This document shows, in pieces, positions 25,067-37,657 of a stretch of 64,000 bases of DNA. This DNA is from Cercis canadensis (Eukaryota; Streptophyta; Magnoliopsida; Fabales; Fabaceae): positions 1,123,238 through 1,187,237 of the forward strand of contig QAOA01001288.1 of NCBI GenBank assembly GCA_003255065.1. The letters run 5' to 3'. The notes below the pieces were generated by a model that searched no databases, was not told the DNA's origin, and worked only from the letters and a program-made list of their open reading frames with translations. Numbering within the stretch: position 1 is the first letter of the stretch; each line of letters opens with the position of its first letter. A program made the translations under genes and the position numbers.

Positions 25067-25770
25067 TTTTTTTTTTTTGGGAAGCTACGGGGTGCTGTGC
25101 ACCCAGAAAACAAAAGCAGAAAACTAACTAAACAGAAATAACTCCTCTCTCCTGAGCAATACCCATGAAGTCTACTCTCAAGACCTCCCTAAGGCAAGGG
25201 TGAGGATCAAAGAAAGTATGAACCACAAAATTCCTTGGTGGCCTTCGTTGGCAAGCTTATCAGCACAGTAATTACTTTCTCTATAGCAATGGCACAGTTA
25301 CACCTCCCATTCACGCACTAGCCAGCCACGAATCTCTTCAAGAAGAGCTTGGCAGGGATGAGTTCTACTGCTGCAGCGCAGCCATGGAGTCAGACTCCAC
25401 CATAATTTTCTTCACTCCCATGCTCCAAGACAGCCGCAGCCCATGTACCACACCCTACAACTCAGCATGTCTGATGGAGCACAAGCCAAGGTTAGCCATG
25501 AACCCAGCCATGAAAGTGCCAGTATCATCACGGAGAAGCCCACCACAAGCAGCATCAGAGGAAGCCATCTTTACAGAACCATCTGTATTAACCTTACACC
25601 ACCCAACCTGTGGAAAAGTCCATCCCACAAAAATTCTAGAAACTTTGGAAGGATACAGTAAGGTGCTGCGCACTCTTCGACCATCGTTGAGCTCCCTCAC
25701 ACGATGACAAACCCGAAACACTAAGTCACTACAATCCTCCTCCCCATTTGCAAACAGGTACTCATTTCAA
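25067..25770 (-). pseudogene. 5'-truncated non-LTR retrotransposon (LINE) relic with RNase H domain
   Basis: Read on the minus strand, the segment encodes WCKVNTDGSVKMASSDAACG, then GGLLRDDTGTFMAGF and RHAEL, and after a stop VKKIMVESDSMAAL and NYCADKLANEGH. These are the four acidic positions, in order, of the RNase H domain found at the C-terminus of plant LINE polyproteins. The frame is broken by several stops, so it is dead. The 3' end carries a poly(A), seen as a T run at about 25068-25080 on the plus strand. No reverse transcriptase is present, as expected for 5' truncation. No convincing target duplication was found. Confidence 0.8.
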
Positions 25771-28146
25771 GAACTAAGAACCAAGATGTTTAGAATGTCA
25801 AGTAATGGTCAAAAATGATTTAAACATATCTCATGTACTTCTCAAGTGAAAATCCATTGGGCTTGAAAGGGTACACAAATAATAGGCTCACTGGGTTTGA
25901 GACTCCGGACATCCCAAGCCCAGCTGAGACAGAAGCAGCATCAAGGCCCTTTCTTCATCAATTGGATTTTACTTTTCTAACTGTTGGATTTTCTACTACA
26001 AGTGACGAATAATACTTCTTACTATCACTTTCTTACCTTTGTAATTTGACTTTCAAAAATAATTTTTCTTTAACATTATCAAAAAAAATATTTTTTAAAA
26101 TTACTTTTCAAATAACATATATAAACCAAAGTTTATCTAAAATTAATTTTTCAACATCAGTTTAGTCAAGATTTATAACAACCTGTCTGCAGATTCAAAG
26201 TCCATACACATTTGGAGCCTTTGATTTTATATTACAGGCTTCAATGTACTTTTTTTTAGTGGGACCATCATAAATGCTTAGATGTACTTGAAGAGCAGCT
26301 GAGCCAAGAGATTAATTTGACATTGTTGCGCATTCATTCACAGCTTGGTTTCATCTAATGCATTACCACGCCACATAGTCAAAGTTAAGTGATTATCTCC
26401 CTGTAATTGATATTTCTCTTCCATTCTTTAGTTTTCACATGCTCTCGAGTTCAAGAAATTGATGAACCTAAGGTGGGAACTAATGGGAAGATCCTTTCAA
26501 AGTCGCAGGCTTGATCAAATCAAATCTGCATTCGACATAGTATAACCCATATTCTGACATGGGCACTAACTTTGTTCTCAAACAAATATCTAAAAGTCCA
26601 ACCCTTTGAATGTTTCTTCTTCCCTGTTTATACAGAAACATGAAAACTGAAAAAAGCATTTAGAAAAACTAATTCGCAAATAATGAAAGTAGGTGCTACA
26701 CCTTTTTGACATTCATACACTCCACTAGAAAAAGACATGCCTAGAAAACCTTTGAGATATTTATATTATAATTTAACCTCTATTATATAATGCCTATAGC
26801 TGGCAAATCCAATTAGCCTAATTTCACAGGGGAAGCAAACAAAATGGTGAAGAGGTCAATGCATATTTATCTTCTACTTTGCTATATATATATATATTTT
26901 TTTTCTATTGGGGAATTAAACTTGATCAATTTATTGTACACAAATTAGCAGTATCCATCAACTCAACTAATGACATCTCCAAAGCATCGTTATCTTAAGA
27001 TCATACATTTTTGGAGCCCTTTTGGACTGATCTCCCATACAGATTCTTTATCAGTTGCATTGTACAATGCATGCCTTAGTTAAATACTGTCTTCAGAAAT
27101 CTCTGTTCCCCAAGTTGGATTTGTTTATAGTTAAATTCATTTTCAAATAAATATTTATACCCCACTTTGCTTGCAAGTCCAAATCAATGGGTAATTAATA
27201 ATTTAATCAAATTGAGCTGATGTATGTGTGTCACCTTGATAATCAACCATAAAAAAAAAAAAAAAAGAGACACATCAGGGTACAATGCTGCTTTACTTGC
27301 GGAGTAACTTAATAATTTAGTTCTAAATCATGTTTTTCTCATAGCCATCCCATAATTGGAGCTTCTAGATTGGCCGTGATATGCAAGTTTCACATGGATG
27401 TGATGCCGGATGATTTTCTTTTGTTATTGTTTTTGCAAGGTCAGTGATGTGTAGTATTTTGCGCTGTTCTTGCCAAGTTGCGATCTATAATTATATTAAA
27501 ATTGTAATGCTGCAATTAAAATCCGAATATACTCATTAATCTATTATTTCTTCTTTTTCCTTTTTATTTTCCTGGCAAGAATTCTCTTTCATTTTTGTTA
27601 TTTTGTTTTATTTCTGCTTTTATTTTATTTTCTTGTTTTTGGTAATAATATTTCTGCCTTTCTGATCGGATCCCATTTTTACTGCCTTGCTTCTAGTTAG
27701 CCGTGATTTTGAGTGTGCCGATACAAATTCAAAGATGCTATTTAGCAAGCAATTAATTAGAACTCTGTTACTTTCTAAAAATTAGGGGGGGTGGAAATTG
27801 TCAAATAACATAAATAAATAATATGATACATAATTAACAGTGCAAAGCCTGCTGAAAACCTATATTTTAATGTTTGACGGATAATGGGTAGTCTAGTTTC
27901 TAGGGTGCTTTTTCTTCGTAGTTTATTGTTCAACTCGGGTGCCGTTACCTGGACCAATTAATTCTCAATACATGGATTCCCAGAAGGAGATGGAAAAAGG
28001 AAAAAATTACCATGTACAGTAAAAAATAAAAAGTGCTTCTATCTTCGACCTGTTCCCACAAACAGAGTCCAAATCTGAATCTTGTACCATCCCCTATTCC
28101 CCTTTCCTTTCCCTTCAAATCTTGTTGATTTTACCCTCAGTCAGCA
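25771..28146. other. Intergenic region downstream of the MYB gene
   Basis: About 2.4 kb between the LINE relic and the MYB stop codon. AT-rich, with a short TA repeat at about 26883-26896 and a poly(A) run near 27250. The final few hundred bases should hold the MYB 3' UTR. No gene or defined repeat was recognised. Confidence 0.65.
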
Positions 28147-29616
28147 TCAGTAGTACACCACCCCTTCCTCTGTCTTGTTTTCGTCGAACAAAAAGTTGTT
28201 GGTGTTGCAACTATTAGTGCTTATTAGCTGTTTAATCTCTTCTAGACCATAATCTAATGGATTCTCTGCCCACAATCCACTTTGTTTCTCTGTCCACCCA
28301 CTAACGCTACCAGCATTGGAAAGCATAAACTTCTGGGTTTCTTCCACCCCACTAGTGTTGTAGAGGTAATTTTGGGCCCCTATCTGTTCGACGAAAGTTC
28401 CATTGCTATGCCCATCTCCACCACCATGGCCATGCTCTGCTTCTTTGACATGATTGATCTGATTATTGCAGCTCCCATCAGAAGAGCTGCAACTAGCTTC
28501 ACTCCCAAACATCAAAACGCCATCTTTAACTTGATAATTTTGCATGGGACCCATGAAACTTTCTTGGTGAGTTTGGAAAATAGAGTTAGCAGAAGCAGAA
28601 GAATTGCCGCTCAAGAGACTTGACGAATAGGAAATGGAATCAGTGAAAGACCCATGAGGGATGTAGTAAGAGTTGGTGCTATTACTGAATGATAATGGTG
28701 AAGATAATGACGAGGATGAAGAAGATGATGAACTTTGAAGAATAGACAGAAGGGTTGCTTGGTGAGGTTTCCTCTGAGCTGAATGAATTAAGGCGAAGCC
28801 CATCAATTTTTTCTTAAGCTTGGTGTTCCAGTAGTTCTTGATATCATTGTCAGTCCTGCCTGGTAACTGAGCTGCTATTATTGACCACCTGCACTTTGTG
28901 ACAATGAGTTCCATAAGAAAAAAGGAAAGTAACTGAGTAATGCTCATAGCAAAGATCTAAATTTGGAATGCATGCAGAGCATCTGAAAACTATAGTACAA
29001 GATAGTCTCTTTCTCCAAAAGCAAAAAACAGGCTCCTACTTACTTCCCCGGGTATCCCTCTTACTCTTTCTGGAATTAGAAATTTTCAGATAGAAAAATG
29101 ACGAAGTAGGTGACAGGCGTGAAATGTTCTGGAAACAAATTAATTAAGGAAAGAGAGTGGAATTTAAAGTGAAATTAATGAAGAATATACCTGCTTCCCA
29201 TGCTAGCAAAGAGGTTGCAAATTATCCTATCTTCATCTTCAGAGAACTCTCCGTGTTTAATGTTGGGTCTAAGATAGTTAAGCCATCTTAGTCTGCAGCT
29301 TTTCCCGCATCTTTTCAAACCTGAAGAAAGAAAAACCAATCAGGAACACCAAACAGAGGAAGAAGTAAGATCTACTGCATAGATATCAGTAAAATTAATG
29401 ATCAGGATTCATGATCTTGAAGAGGATTCTAGCAGATTGCAAGTGGTAAAAAAAAGAAACAAAGGAAAAGGAAAGTTTACCAGCTTTCTGCGGAAGAGCA
29501 ATCCAATTTCCTCCTGTCCCATGTTTCTCTATATACTCTTTTAGCTTTGCATCTTCCTCAGGGGACCATGGCCCTTTCTTTACATTTGCCTTGTCGCAGC
29601 AAGGAGCTCTACCCAT
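28147..29616 (-). CDS. RAX2: R2R3-MYB transcription factor, RAX2/MYB38 type (subgroup 14)
   Basis: DNA-binding regulator; Arabidopsis RAX genes and tomato Blind control axillary meristem formation. Three exons: 29481-29616, 29191-29320 and 28147-28888, at the standard plant R2R3-MYB intron positions with the classic 130-bp second exon; 335 residues. Seen: [20 protein letters not shown] start, R2 (about 14-65) and R3 (about 66-116) with the regular tryptophans, [19 protein letters not shown], and a nine-serine run at 141-149. The C-terminus has EEIKQLIS and FDENKTEE, ending VYY. These match the Arabidopsis MYB38 tail ([10 protein letters not shown]...FDENKTED...YY) and set it apart from MYB36, MYB68, MYB84 and MYB87. 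The bHLH-interaction signature of R3 is not apparent. The neighbours MAT3 and ABCB1 are also neighbours of MYB38 in Arabidopsis, which supports orthology. Confidence 0.92.
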
Positions 29617-29890
29617 GTCTCTCTTTCTCTCACAACACTCCTAGCCTAGCTAGTGTTCTTGTATGTGACTCGGGTTCGTATAACATGGGTTTGATGGAGA
29701 ACTCTGAGGAGGTAGGCTCTTCAAGAATGGATTTTGTGAGTGGTAATCTGGGGAAGAGGTACTCAGGCTTTATTGTTCTGAACAACACAATCAGACAAAC
29801 TCAGATTGTCGACACATTTTTTTGATGAGAGAAGAAATGGCACGAGTCAAAGGGTACAGGCTTCAATTGTGTATACAGAAGTTTCTATCA

Positions 29891-29900
29891 CCATATATAG
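29891..29900 (-). promoter_or_regulatory. Candidate TATA box of the MYB gene
   Basis: On the minus strand this reads CTATATATGG, about 275 bp upstream of the MYB start codon. Position and sequence suit a plant core promoter, but TATA-like strings are common in AT-rich sequence. Confidence 0.35.
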
Positions 29901-30589
29901 GGTCCTTGTGGAAGGACAAGCCTAACTTGGTCACTTCCTTCTATCACGATTTACAGCATCCAAAGTCTGAAAGTAATACGCATAAAATATGTGACATTGA
30001 AAACGATGGTCTATTGCTCCATATTTTCCAAGCGATGGGCCAAGTCATGAGTAAATTAATGTCAACTTGGAGGTCCAATTATATGCTGCTAATCCCTCTA
30101 ATTTTTTCTTTTTTTGTTTCTCAGTAGCTAGTCCCTCTAATATTCTTCTAATTCGATTTTTTTTTTTTTTATATATATTCATAAGATTCATTTGTTTGAT
30201 ATGAGATCATTTTTGTCGATATAAAAGAGCATATAGCTTACAAGCAATTAGATATGGTTTAATGGTAAAAAAATTTAGATAGTTTGTCGAATATTTTAAA
30301 TATATGTATACTTGTGATTTTTTTTTTTAAATTAATGATAAGAGTATAATTGGGTTAATTTTTGTGTATTAAGACAAAGTCTCTCTCTCAATGATTTTAA
30401 AGGTACACTTGCTCCACATTGACCAAGTGCATTCAAGAAAAAAATTTCTTTAAATGCTAGCCTCACAATTTAAACTTTAGTTAGCTTATGATGAACCAAC
30501 TAATAATAATTAAAAATAATTATTTTTGTTCCATCTTAATTAATTTTCAAAATTACTTTTACGTACTAATAAATAAATAGAAATTCTAT

Positions 30590-30770
30590 GATACTACGTA
30601 AGTACGCTATACTACACTGACGTGACAAACATACATAATTTTTATATTTTATTAGATATAAAATATAATTTATTTAATTTTTTAAATAAACTAAAAAACA
30701 GTTAACTTGTACACATGTCATTCATTTATTAGTTATTTCTATATAGTATGTCATACTACATAAATATTAA
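30590..30770. repeat. AT-rich MITE-like repeat, copy 2 of 2
   Basis: Shares the core ATAATTTTTATATTTTATTA and TTAACTTGTA with the copy at about 11515-11705, in the same order and orientation. The left end reads TATGATACTACGTA and the right end TCATACTACATA, which form an imperfect inverted pair. Probably a small non-autonomous DNA element; exact ends are unknown. Confidence 0.55.
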
Positions 30771-31061
30771 AAGTATTTAAGAAACCTCCATAAATAAATT
30801 AATCATCTTTGATTAGACATTCATTGCAAAACGAGTACTCTTACATCAAATGTTAAAATTCATTGTTGGTATATATTTAGAAACCAATCGTCATTAACAA
30901 AATATAATCTTTTTTCAACATAAAATGCTTCAAGATTATTTTTGACTACGTGAAGGTTAATTAAAACATGAAACTCCTCCAATTATCCCGAAAGTATATC
31001 GTTAGCTCATAGTTAGTCACTTTTGTCAATGTTTATTAAATGAACAAACTAATCATGCTTT

Positions 31062-31086
31062 TTATTATTATTATTATTATTATTAT
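31062..31086. repeat. TTA trinucleotide microsatellite
   Basis: About eight uninterrupted TTA units in the intergenic region upstream of the MYB gene. Likely length-polymorphic. Confidence 0.85.
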
Positions 31087-32428
31087 GCATTAATTGGTAG
31101 CCTTGATGTATGAAGTATAAATTAGCAATACAGTATAAAACCCTATAAGCCTATATTGTTTGATATGATGGTTGTCCTTATCCTTTGAATAGTCAGTAGT
31201 TTTCTTAAGCTGAAAGTTAATGAAATAATTAACCATATTTGACTACTAGGTATTTTCACCATTAAATATATTAATAAGAATTTGCCATATCAGTCACATA
31301 ATCATAAACTGGTCAATGGTTTATTAATGTCCCCGGCTTGAGATGTTGCACAAGTTTCTTCACAACTCAAAATTTTCAATTTCTACCCATTTTTTTTCAA
31401 CTTGCATTAACTTTAAATTGACCTATAGTATGCATTGGCTCCAAAATTTTCTTCGTAGGTTTACAAATTCATTAATTAGTTAGGTAGAAATGAAAAGAAA
31501 AACATTCCAACACTTATTTGTATATTTTATTATACTAGTATCCTTTCTTTTTATCATGCAAATTATTCTCATGGCACACAAAGGATGAGAGGACTCGATT
31601 TAAATACTATATAATAATTAGAACAATTAAAAACTACAGTATATAAATGGTATCGCTGTTTTGCATTATAAAGCTAATTTATCCTTTACATGTTGATGAT
31701 ATATATGCTTCAAGTAATGTGCATTTTGGAGATAATACATTGCATTATTGTCAACTCATACACATGACTTTTGCTTTCTGATGGAGAACGCCAAAAAATA
31801 CAGTGACCTTCATATTAATGTTATTACCCTTGGAAGGGGTCCACTTTCTATATATAAATTATTTCTTTTAACCAAGAAAATAATGTGTCTATATGGGTAC
31901 ACTTGTAAAGTTGCGATTCACATATCTATTAGAATTATAATATATAGTTTGATTGTGATGCAAAAACAAAAGTTATATTGGGAAGACCAATTATATATAA
32001 CATGTCCTCTAATCTCTATAAACTTTCTTCATGGACATATATGTGTATTTGAAATGTGCTCGTCGTTCTCGTGTCTTTCTTTATAAATTTTTTCCAACCC
32101 CGACTTCCACTAGCAGCAGGTTTTGACCTCTGTTCCGATAGTCCAAAATTTATACATTTTTCTAGATAATACTTTTCCGTGACTCTTCAATACTTCAATG
32201 CCTTTATTAATTGTTACATATATTGTCTAGATGCAAAATTCGATCCAAACCCTTGCTGAGAGTGTACTGAATGATTCCCTGGGCAGTTGAGGCTCCTAAA
32301 AATGGATACAAATGTTGTAAACATTAGGTATATTCTATAGAGAATTAATGCTTGTCACATATAACCTAACAACACATGCAACTCTCTCGTAATCGTTTCT
32401 CTCTCCAGATTTCTAATAATGATTGATT

Positions 32429-32840
32429 GGTTGCTAAGCTACCTCTTACTTTTAGTGGGAGGTAGCACTACATTCTTTTTACTTTTAGTGGGAGGTAGCA
32501 CTACATCCTTTTTATAGAAAGGGACCCATATTTTGATTGCTGTTTTTGCGAATATCTCAAAAAATTGAGTTATATAGTGTGTTTGAAAAATTTAAATAGT
32601 TGATAAAATTTGAGTTTAATATGGTTAAAATAATTAACAATATTTTTCTACACATTTATTGTATTACCTTATTTATGTATTTTACATAGAATTGATTGTT
32701 TTAGAATACACTTGATGACTCAATTTTTTAATATTTTCGTAATGACACTAAAATTAAGATGTGAGTTCCTCTCAATAAAAAAGATGTAGCACTACCTCTC
32801 ACTTTTAGTGGGAAAGTGAGAGGTAGCTTAGCAAGTACCA
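32429..32840. mobile_element. Foldback repeat family A, copy 2, with internal tandem duplication
   Basis: The left end GGTTGCTAAGCTACCTC is matched at the right by the inverted GAGGTAGCTTAGCAAG. ATTGATT at 32422-32428 and 32841-32847 is a candidate 7-bp target duplication. Near the left end a 33-bp unit containing TTTTAGTGGGAGGTAGCAC is repeated head to tail (32448-32480 and 32481-32513, one mismatch). The core GACTCAATTTTTTAATATTT and GACACTAAAATTA matches copies 1, 3 and 4. There is no coding sequence. Confidence 0.7.
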
Positions 32841-32847
32841 ATTGATT

Positions 32848-35609
32848 TAATGCATAACAAACGGTTTGGTTGACATCTATACTTTCTATCAACAACAATT
32901 GTTTTATGCTTTAATAATTTTCAATGATCACAACTTAACTCACTTTTGCTCATGCAACTCAAGCTTATAATCAATCGTGTATCACCTATTATTGGTATGA
33001 GAACATAGAGAAGGTTTATGTTAATGCCTTATATAATGCTACAGAGGATAATATATTCTATTAATAATTTAATATAAACATATTTTATTTTTGAAGAATT
33101 ATAGAAACTACATCAACAATGTATTCGGTAAGTAAAAATCAAATAAATAAATAAAAAGTTAATTTCGTCTATATTTCTATCAAATTTTATCATTAGTGTA
33201 ACTTATTTATCATTATGTGTCACGTTTCAAAATAATTTTTTTATTCTTTTTCCCCAGTTTGCAAAGATAACTTGGCCCAAAAATGTACTGAATTTTAAAG
33301 GGGTGAGAGATAGAGAAAAAGACAATGTGATTAATTAAATATAAAAAAATCCCTTCTCAAACTTGGAAGGAATGAAGGATGATTGGTCTTATTGCTATAA
33401 ATTGTAAATATTAAAGAAACAATCATGCTTTACAGATGTAACTAAGCCATAGAACCACCTAAAAGCCTCTTCTTTTGGAGAAAGAATATGTAAAAAATGC
33501 TAAATGGGAAAAGAGCACTTTGACCCACAAACAAAAAGTTCATAAATCTTTTAATAAAATAGGTAGTCAAGTTAGGTTCCGTTATAAAACAGGCTCTGGG
33601 TGTTTTTCTCTGGTGTCTTAGATTCTTCAATTAAAATATCAAAATAATTTGTTAAGGGTTATGTTATATCTATTATAATTTTTTTTTTTATCATTTCTTG
33701 TCACTAAGGATTTTAATTTAATTTGTACTTTATAATTTTAGCTGAATTTATTTATTTATTTTATGTGCATGACTTAAATTTAAGTGGGGTTCATAATATG
33801 AGAAATGATGAATGTAATGAATACACTATTTTTAATTTGTTAAATCTTTTTTTATTATAGAGTTAAATTTTTTAATAAAAAAAATAAGATTCAAACTTAA
33901 AACTTAAATTATTTTAAAAAATATTTAAATTAATTATGTTGTGTGTTTGTGTGATTTCTCATTTGTTAGTTAGCACAAGCCAAAGGTTATTTGTATATTC
34001 TTGAGACCAAATCTATTTGCTAAATAATTGCCGTAACACATCAAACTTGACATTTTGTACCCACTCATATGTTTGTTTATTATGGCATTTATATTCATAG
34101 TTTTAATTTTTTTTTTTCTACATAAATGTTTCGGAATTCAGATAATAGAGTTTCTTGTTGAATATAAACATGAATTTGCAGTGCAATATATATACTAACC
34201 ATATATCTTCAATCCACTCCAAAAAAAAAAAAAAACCTATATATCTTCAACAAAATGTAGGATTTATTTATTTTTTCTCATTTTCTATTTTGATGTGTAC
34301 CCTTTTACTTAAAAAAACACTTTTTTTTTTTTGGGTCTTATGGCACTTGGTCTGCATTAATTTAATTAGGATGATTGTGAAACAAGCAAGGTCCAAGTTC
34401 AAATGGATTAGGGAGTAACTTATCTTTACTCTCTTCTCCCCCAATTCCTGTTGACCTTTTTTTTTGAGTTTAGATTGCTTTTATAATCTTGGTTGGTAAG
34501 TTAGGCAACCTAATCAAGTCTTCTTAACCAAATACAATGGGATGCACTTTCTGGTATTAGTCGATGTGATAGATCATAGATCTACCATGGAATATATTAC
34601 CGTTAGAGTGGTTCATCCTTTTTTCCTACCATTCATGTTCTTGTCTTCTCAATGGCGGCTTTTGCTATCTCTATCCTCTTACCAAATAGCAAGACCATTT
34701 TCCTCGTAAACTTAACTCCATTCCATTGAAAATCAAACATCTATTCAAAAAGTTTTATGGGTAGAGCAAACAAAACGAACAGCTAAATCTTGGGTTTTGA
34801 AAAGATTTTAGAAGGAAGATCAGCTTTTTTCTTTTTCTTTATTTCTATAGGCTAATCTTATTTCACATTAAAAAAAAATACGAAAATTTTCATACCATAA
34901 CAAGTTAACAACCAACAGCACTTCACACTTTTTAATTACTGAACAATAAGTCAATAAAGTAAAGTTGACTATAATTTTTACGTTTTGTCCATATTATATA
35001 GTACACTAATATTGAATTTTGACAATTGTAATATAAATGTAGTTGAGAGCAAGTACATAATTTATGATGTTATTTGCATATTTTCTCTATATTTATACAT
35101 ATGATATAATTTATGAATTTAGTTTAATTAATTTATACTATTATAATTTAAAGTTTTTACATCTCTACGCCAAATATATATAAACACTATTTTTCTTTTA
35201 TGATTAGGTGCATATATTATCCAATAGTGGCTAAGTCGGACAACTCCTATACAATCGACTGTTCAAGCTTCAATCAAAATCAATGTTGTAGTCTTTTTCC
35301 TTCTTTTCGTTTGTTACCAGAAGAAAGAAAATTTCTTTCTTATCCCTACCTGATGAGAATAATTACATAGTCCCTTTAGGCTTTAGCATATAAATATTAT
35401 TCGGAAAAATAAAATTTAAATTGACATCCATAACTCATTTACAAACATGTTAATCAATAGATGTTATTTTTTTTTTGGGATACCAAGTTAAATTAGATTA
35501 TAAACTGTCTTTATTATTATTTTTTTTTTTGTTTTGGCCAAAAACTAAGGAACTTGATTTTTCTTTTCCAGAAGCAAGAAAAAAAATTTAAGCTATTCTA
35601 TTTTAATTT
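32848..35609. other. Intergenic AT-rich interval
   Basis: About 2.8 kb between foldback copies 2 and 3. It contains long A and T runs. Short frames are present but none resembles a known protein or shows exon structure. Nothing else was recognised. Confidence 0.6.
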
Positions 35610-35880
35610 TAAATGAAGGTGAGGGCTAAACAATACAATATAAAAAAAATATGTCAAAAAGTAAATTTTAAAAAATTACTTCTTAGTATGTTTTCCTATG
35701 TCATGCTGTTATTGTATTTTATTAGGAATTACTTGTTTTGACAATAACTAAATTTTTTGAGATATTTATAACAACACTAAAATTATTGAGTAAGTTTTAC
35801 CTGAATTTATAAAATTAAAGTGAGATAGCGCTATCTCCTATTAGAGGGTGGGTAGCATAACCCTCATCTTAAATGAATTT
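35610..35880. mobile_element. Foldback repeat family A, copy 3
   Basis: The core AACTAAATTTTTTGAGATAT and AACACTAAAATTATT is related to the other family A copies. The right end reads GAGATAGCGCTATCTCCTA, itself palindromic, followed by GGGTAGCATAACCCTC. The inverse of the latter, GAGGGTTATGC, also begins copy 4. The left end is shorter and more diverged, so this copy may be partly deleted. Confidence 0.6.
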
Positions 35881-37657
35881 AATTTTAAATTTGTGTAGCA
35901 CTATGGCTTAAGTTAATTGTGATAAAAGAATAGAATAATAATAAATTAAAAACAAAAAAGCATTACCCAAAAACAACAATGAACTTGTAGCTGCTGATTA
36001 AGGTAGGCTTATCGAAACGACAAGAGTTGTAGATGCTTAGCACGTGTAAGTAAGTGGAAAAATGGCAATTCAGAGAGAGTGAGGGTGTGAAAGTCTTCGA
36101 AAAAATAAATTGTTGTTTTTTCTAATGAAATATTTGAAATTTCACGGAAACAAAATGGTCATCCGGAATAGTTGTTGGGCTGCATCGTTGAAACGTGGCA
36201 AACTTTGCCGTGAACCAATAGTTTTTGATGATTGGAAATTTGGGTTTGGGATTTTCACGTGGGGCCCAATACATATGGGCCAGGTTTGCTTTCAGTGAAC
36301 GTGATCGGGTTGTCCGATTAAGACACCACCCTCCCTGCCTAATGCCTATCAGTCAATCGCTCTGTCAATCATTTAACTTTCACATACGGCTACGGGCTAC
36401 CATTTCTTTTCTCTTTCTTTCTGGTTACTGACCTGTTCAATACTCTCAATGCAGATTACCACTGTCAACTGTATACTATTCAAAATGTATCACTGCTACG
36501 CCACCGCCTTGCCTGCGGTTACTCATTTATTATTGTCACTTTCTCAATTCAAATACTCAAGCTAATAATAATATTTGTACATTTTTATTTTAAATTGTGT
36601 CTTATCATATTAATATTTTTATCTCTCTAAAGCGATATTCCAATAATTGATCATTTAGCCGATCGAAAAATAAATAAAATTGATCGTTTAGTATTTTATC
36701 ATAAAAACCGGGTGGAAAAGATTTTAGAAAAAGACATATTATCCTTCTTGTATAATATCAAAAGATCCCAAAAAATAAATATTTTTATTTTAAATTGTGT
36801 ATGATCATATTGGTGCTATCAAGCAATGAATGTTAGCTTTTACCAACAAAAAAAAAAAAACAGTAGCAATTTTTAAAGCTAATTGCACACTTAAACACTA
36901 AGAATTGTGTAAGATATCACATAGTGTTGAGACATTTAGAACAATTTGTAGAATGTTAGGATTTTTGAAATTCTATGGTGTCAATTAATAAAAAAAATAT
37001 ATATATTTATTTTTTCATGAGCCTCTCACTGTTACATGTTCGCTACTCCTTACAAGTTACAACTATTAATACGATCTTACCAAAAAAAAATACAACTATT
37101 AATACGAAAACTTAAACTATGGCAATTTAAATTTTTTTACCACTCTTTATCACAATTTTATTATGTTTGCATTTGGGCCGTCGATGAAAAGATCAGATTT
37201 TAAATACCTAATAAAGAGTTGGGCCAGATTAGATAAGGAAAAATTATATTTGAAGGAACATAATGTGAAAGAAACATGGGCCATTTAGAGCCCAGCAATG
37301 CCGTTCACTATCTCAGTTTGCAAAAGAAACCCACGACAACGAGCGACCAACGGTCCTGACCACTCAGCCGAAAAAGAAAAAAACAAAAAGAGTTGGTGAT
37401 ACTATTCTATTTATTTTATTTTTCCGAAAGAAAACAGTTTCATCCTCGCACTTTGGTAACTGGTAACTGGTAACTGATCCGCTTTAGGCTTTCGCTAGGA
37501 GCTACTACTTCCTTCCGAGTTCCAATGTTCAAGGGCAACCCCTGCACCTGCTGCCACCCCAGCTACTGCTAGAGAAGAAGAAGTGAAGAACAGATTAAAG
37601 AAAGAAAAAAAAAGAAATCAAGGAATAACCATCACTCGATGCTGGAAAGTCCCGCCC
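35881..37657. other. Upstream region of the PTST3-like gene
   Basis: About 1.8 kb. Two diverged direct copies of TTTTTATTTTAAATTGTGT lie at about 36585 and 36783. A perfect threefold tandem of GGTAACT lies at 37455-37475. The 5' UTR probably starts in the last 150-200 bp. A region around 36.1-36.5 kb is less AT-rich but holds no recognisable gene. Confidence 0.6.
37455..37475. repeat. Threefold GGTAACT tandem repeat near the PTST3-like start
   Basis: Three perfect 7-bp units lie about 180 bp before the start codon, probably in the promoter or 5' leader. GGTAAC resembles a GT-element-like motif, but no function can be assigned from sequence. Confidence 0.75.

Larger units (their letters stand above)
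29901..32421. other. Intergenic region upstream of the MYB gene, proximal part
   Basis: About 2.5 kb of strongly AT-rich sequence with no supportable gene. It holds the second copy of the MITE-like repeat (about 30590-30770) and a TTA microsatellite (about 31062-31086). Developmental MYB genes often have long upstream control regions, so regulatory elements are plausible, but none can be named from the sequence. Confidence 0.6.

Noticed and set aside
31748..32086. 112-residue open frame in the MYB-PTST3 spacer
   Set aside because: Composition follows local AT bias, with many Ile, Tyr and Phe. No domain, no splice partners and no plausible promoter context.
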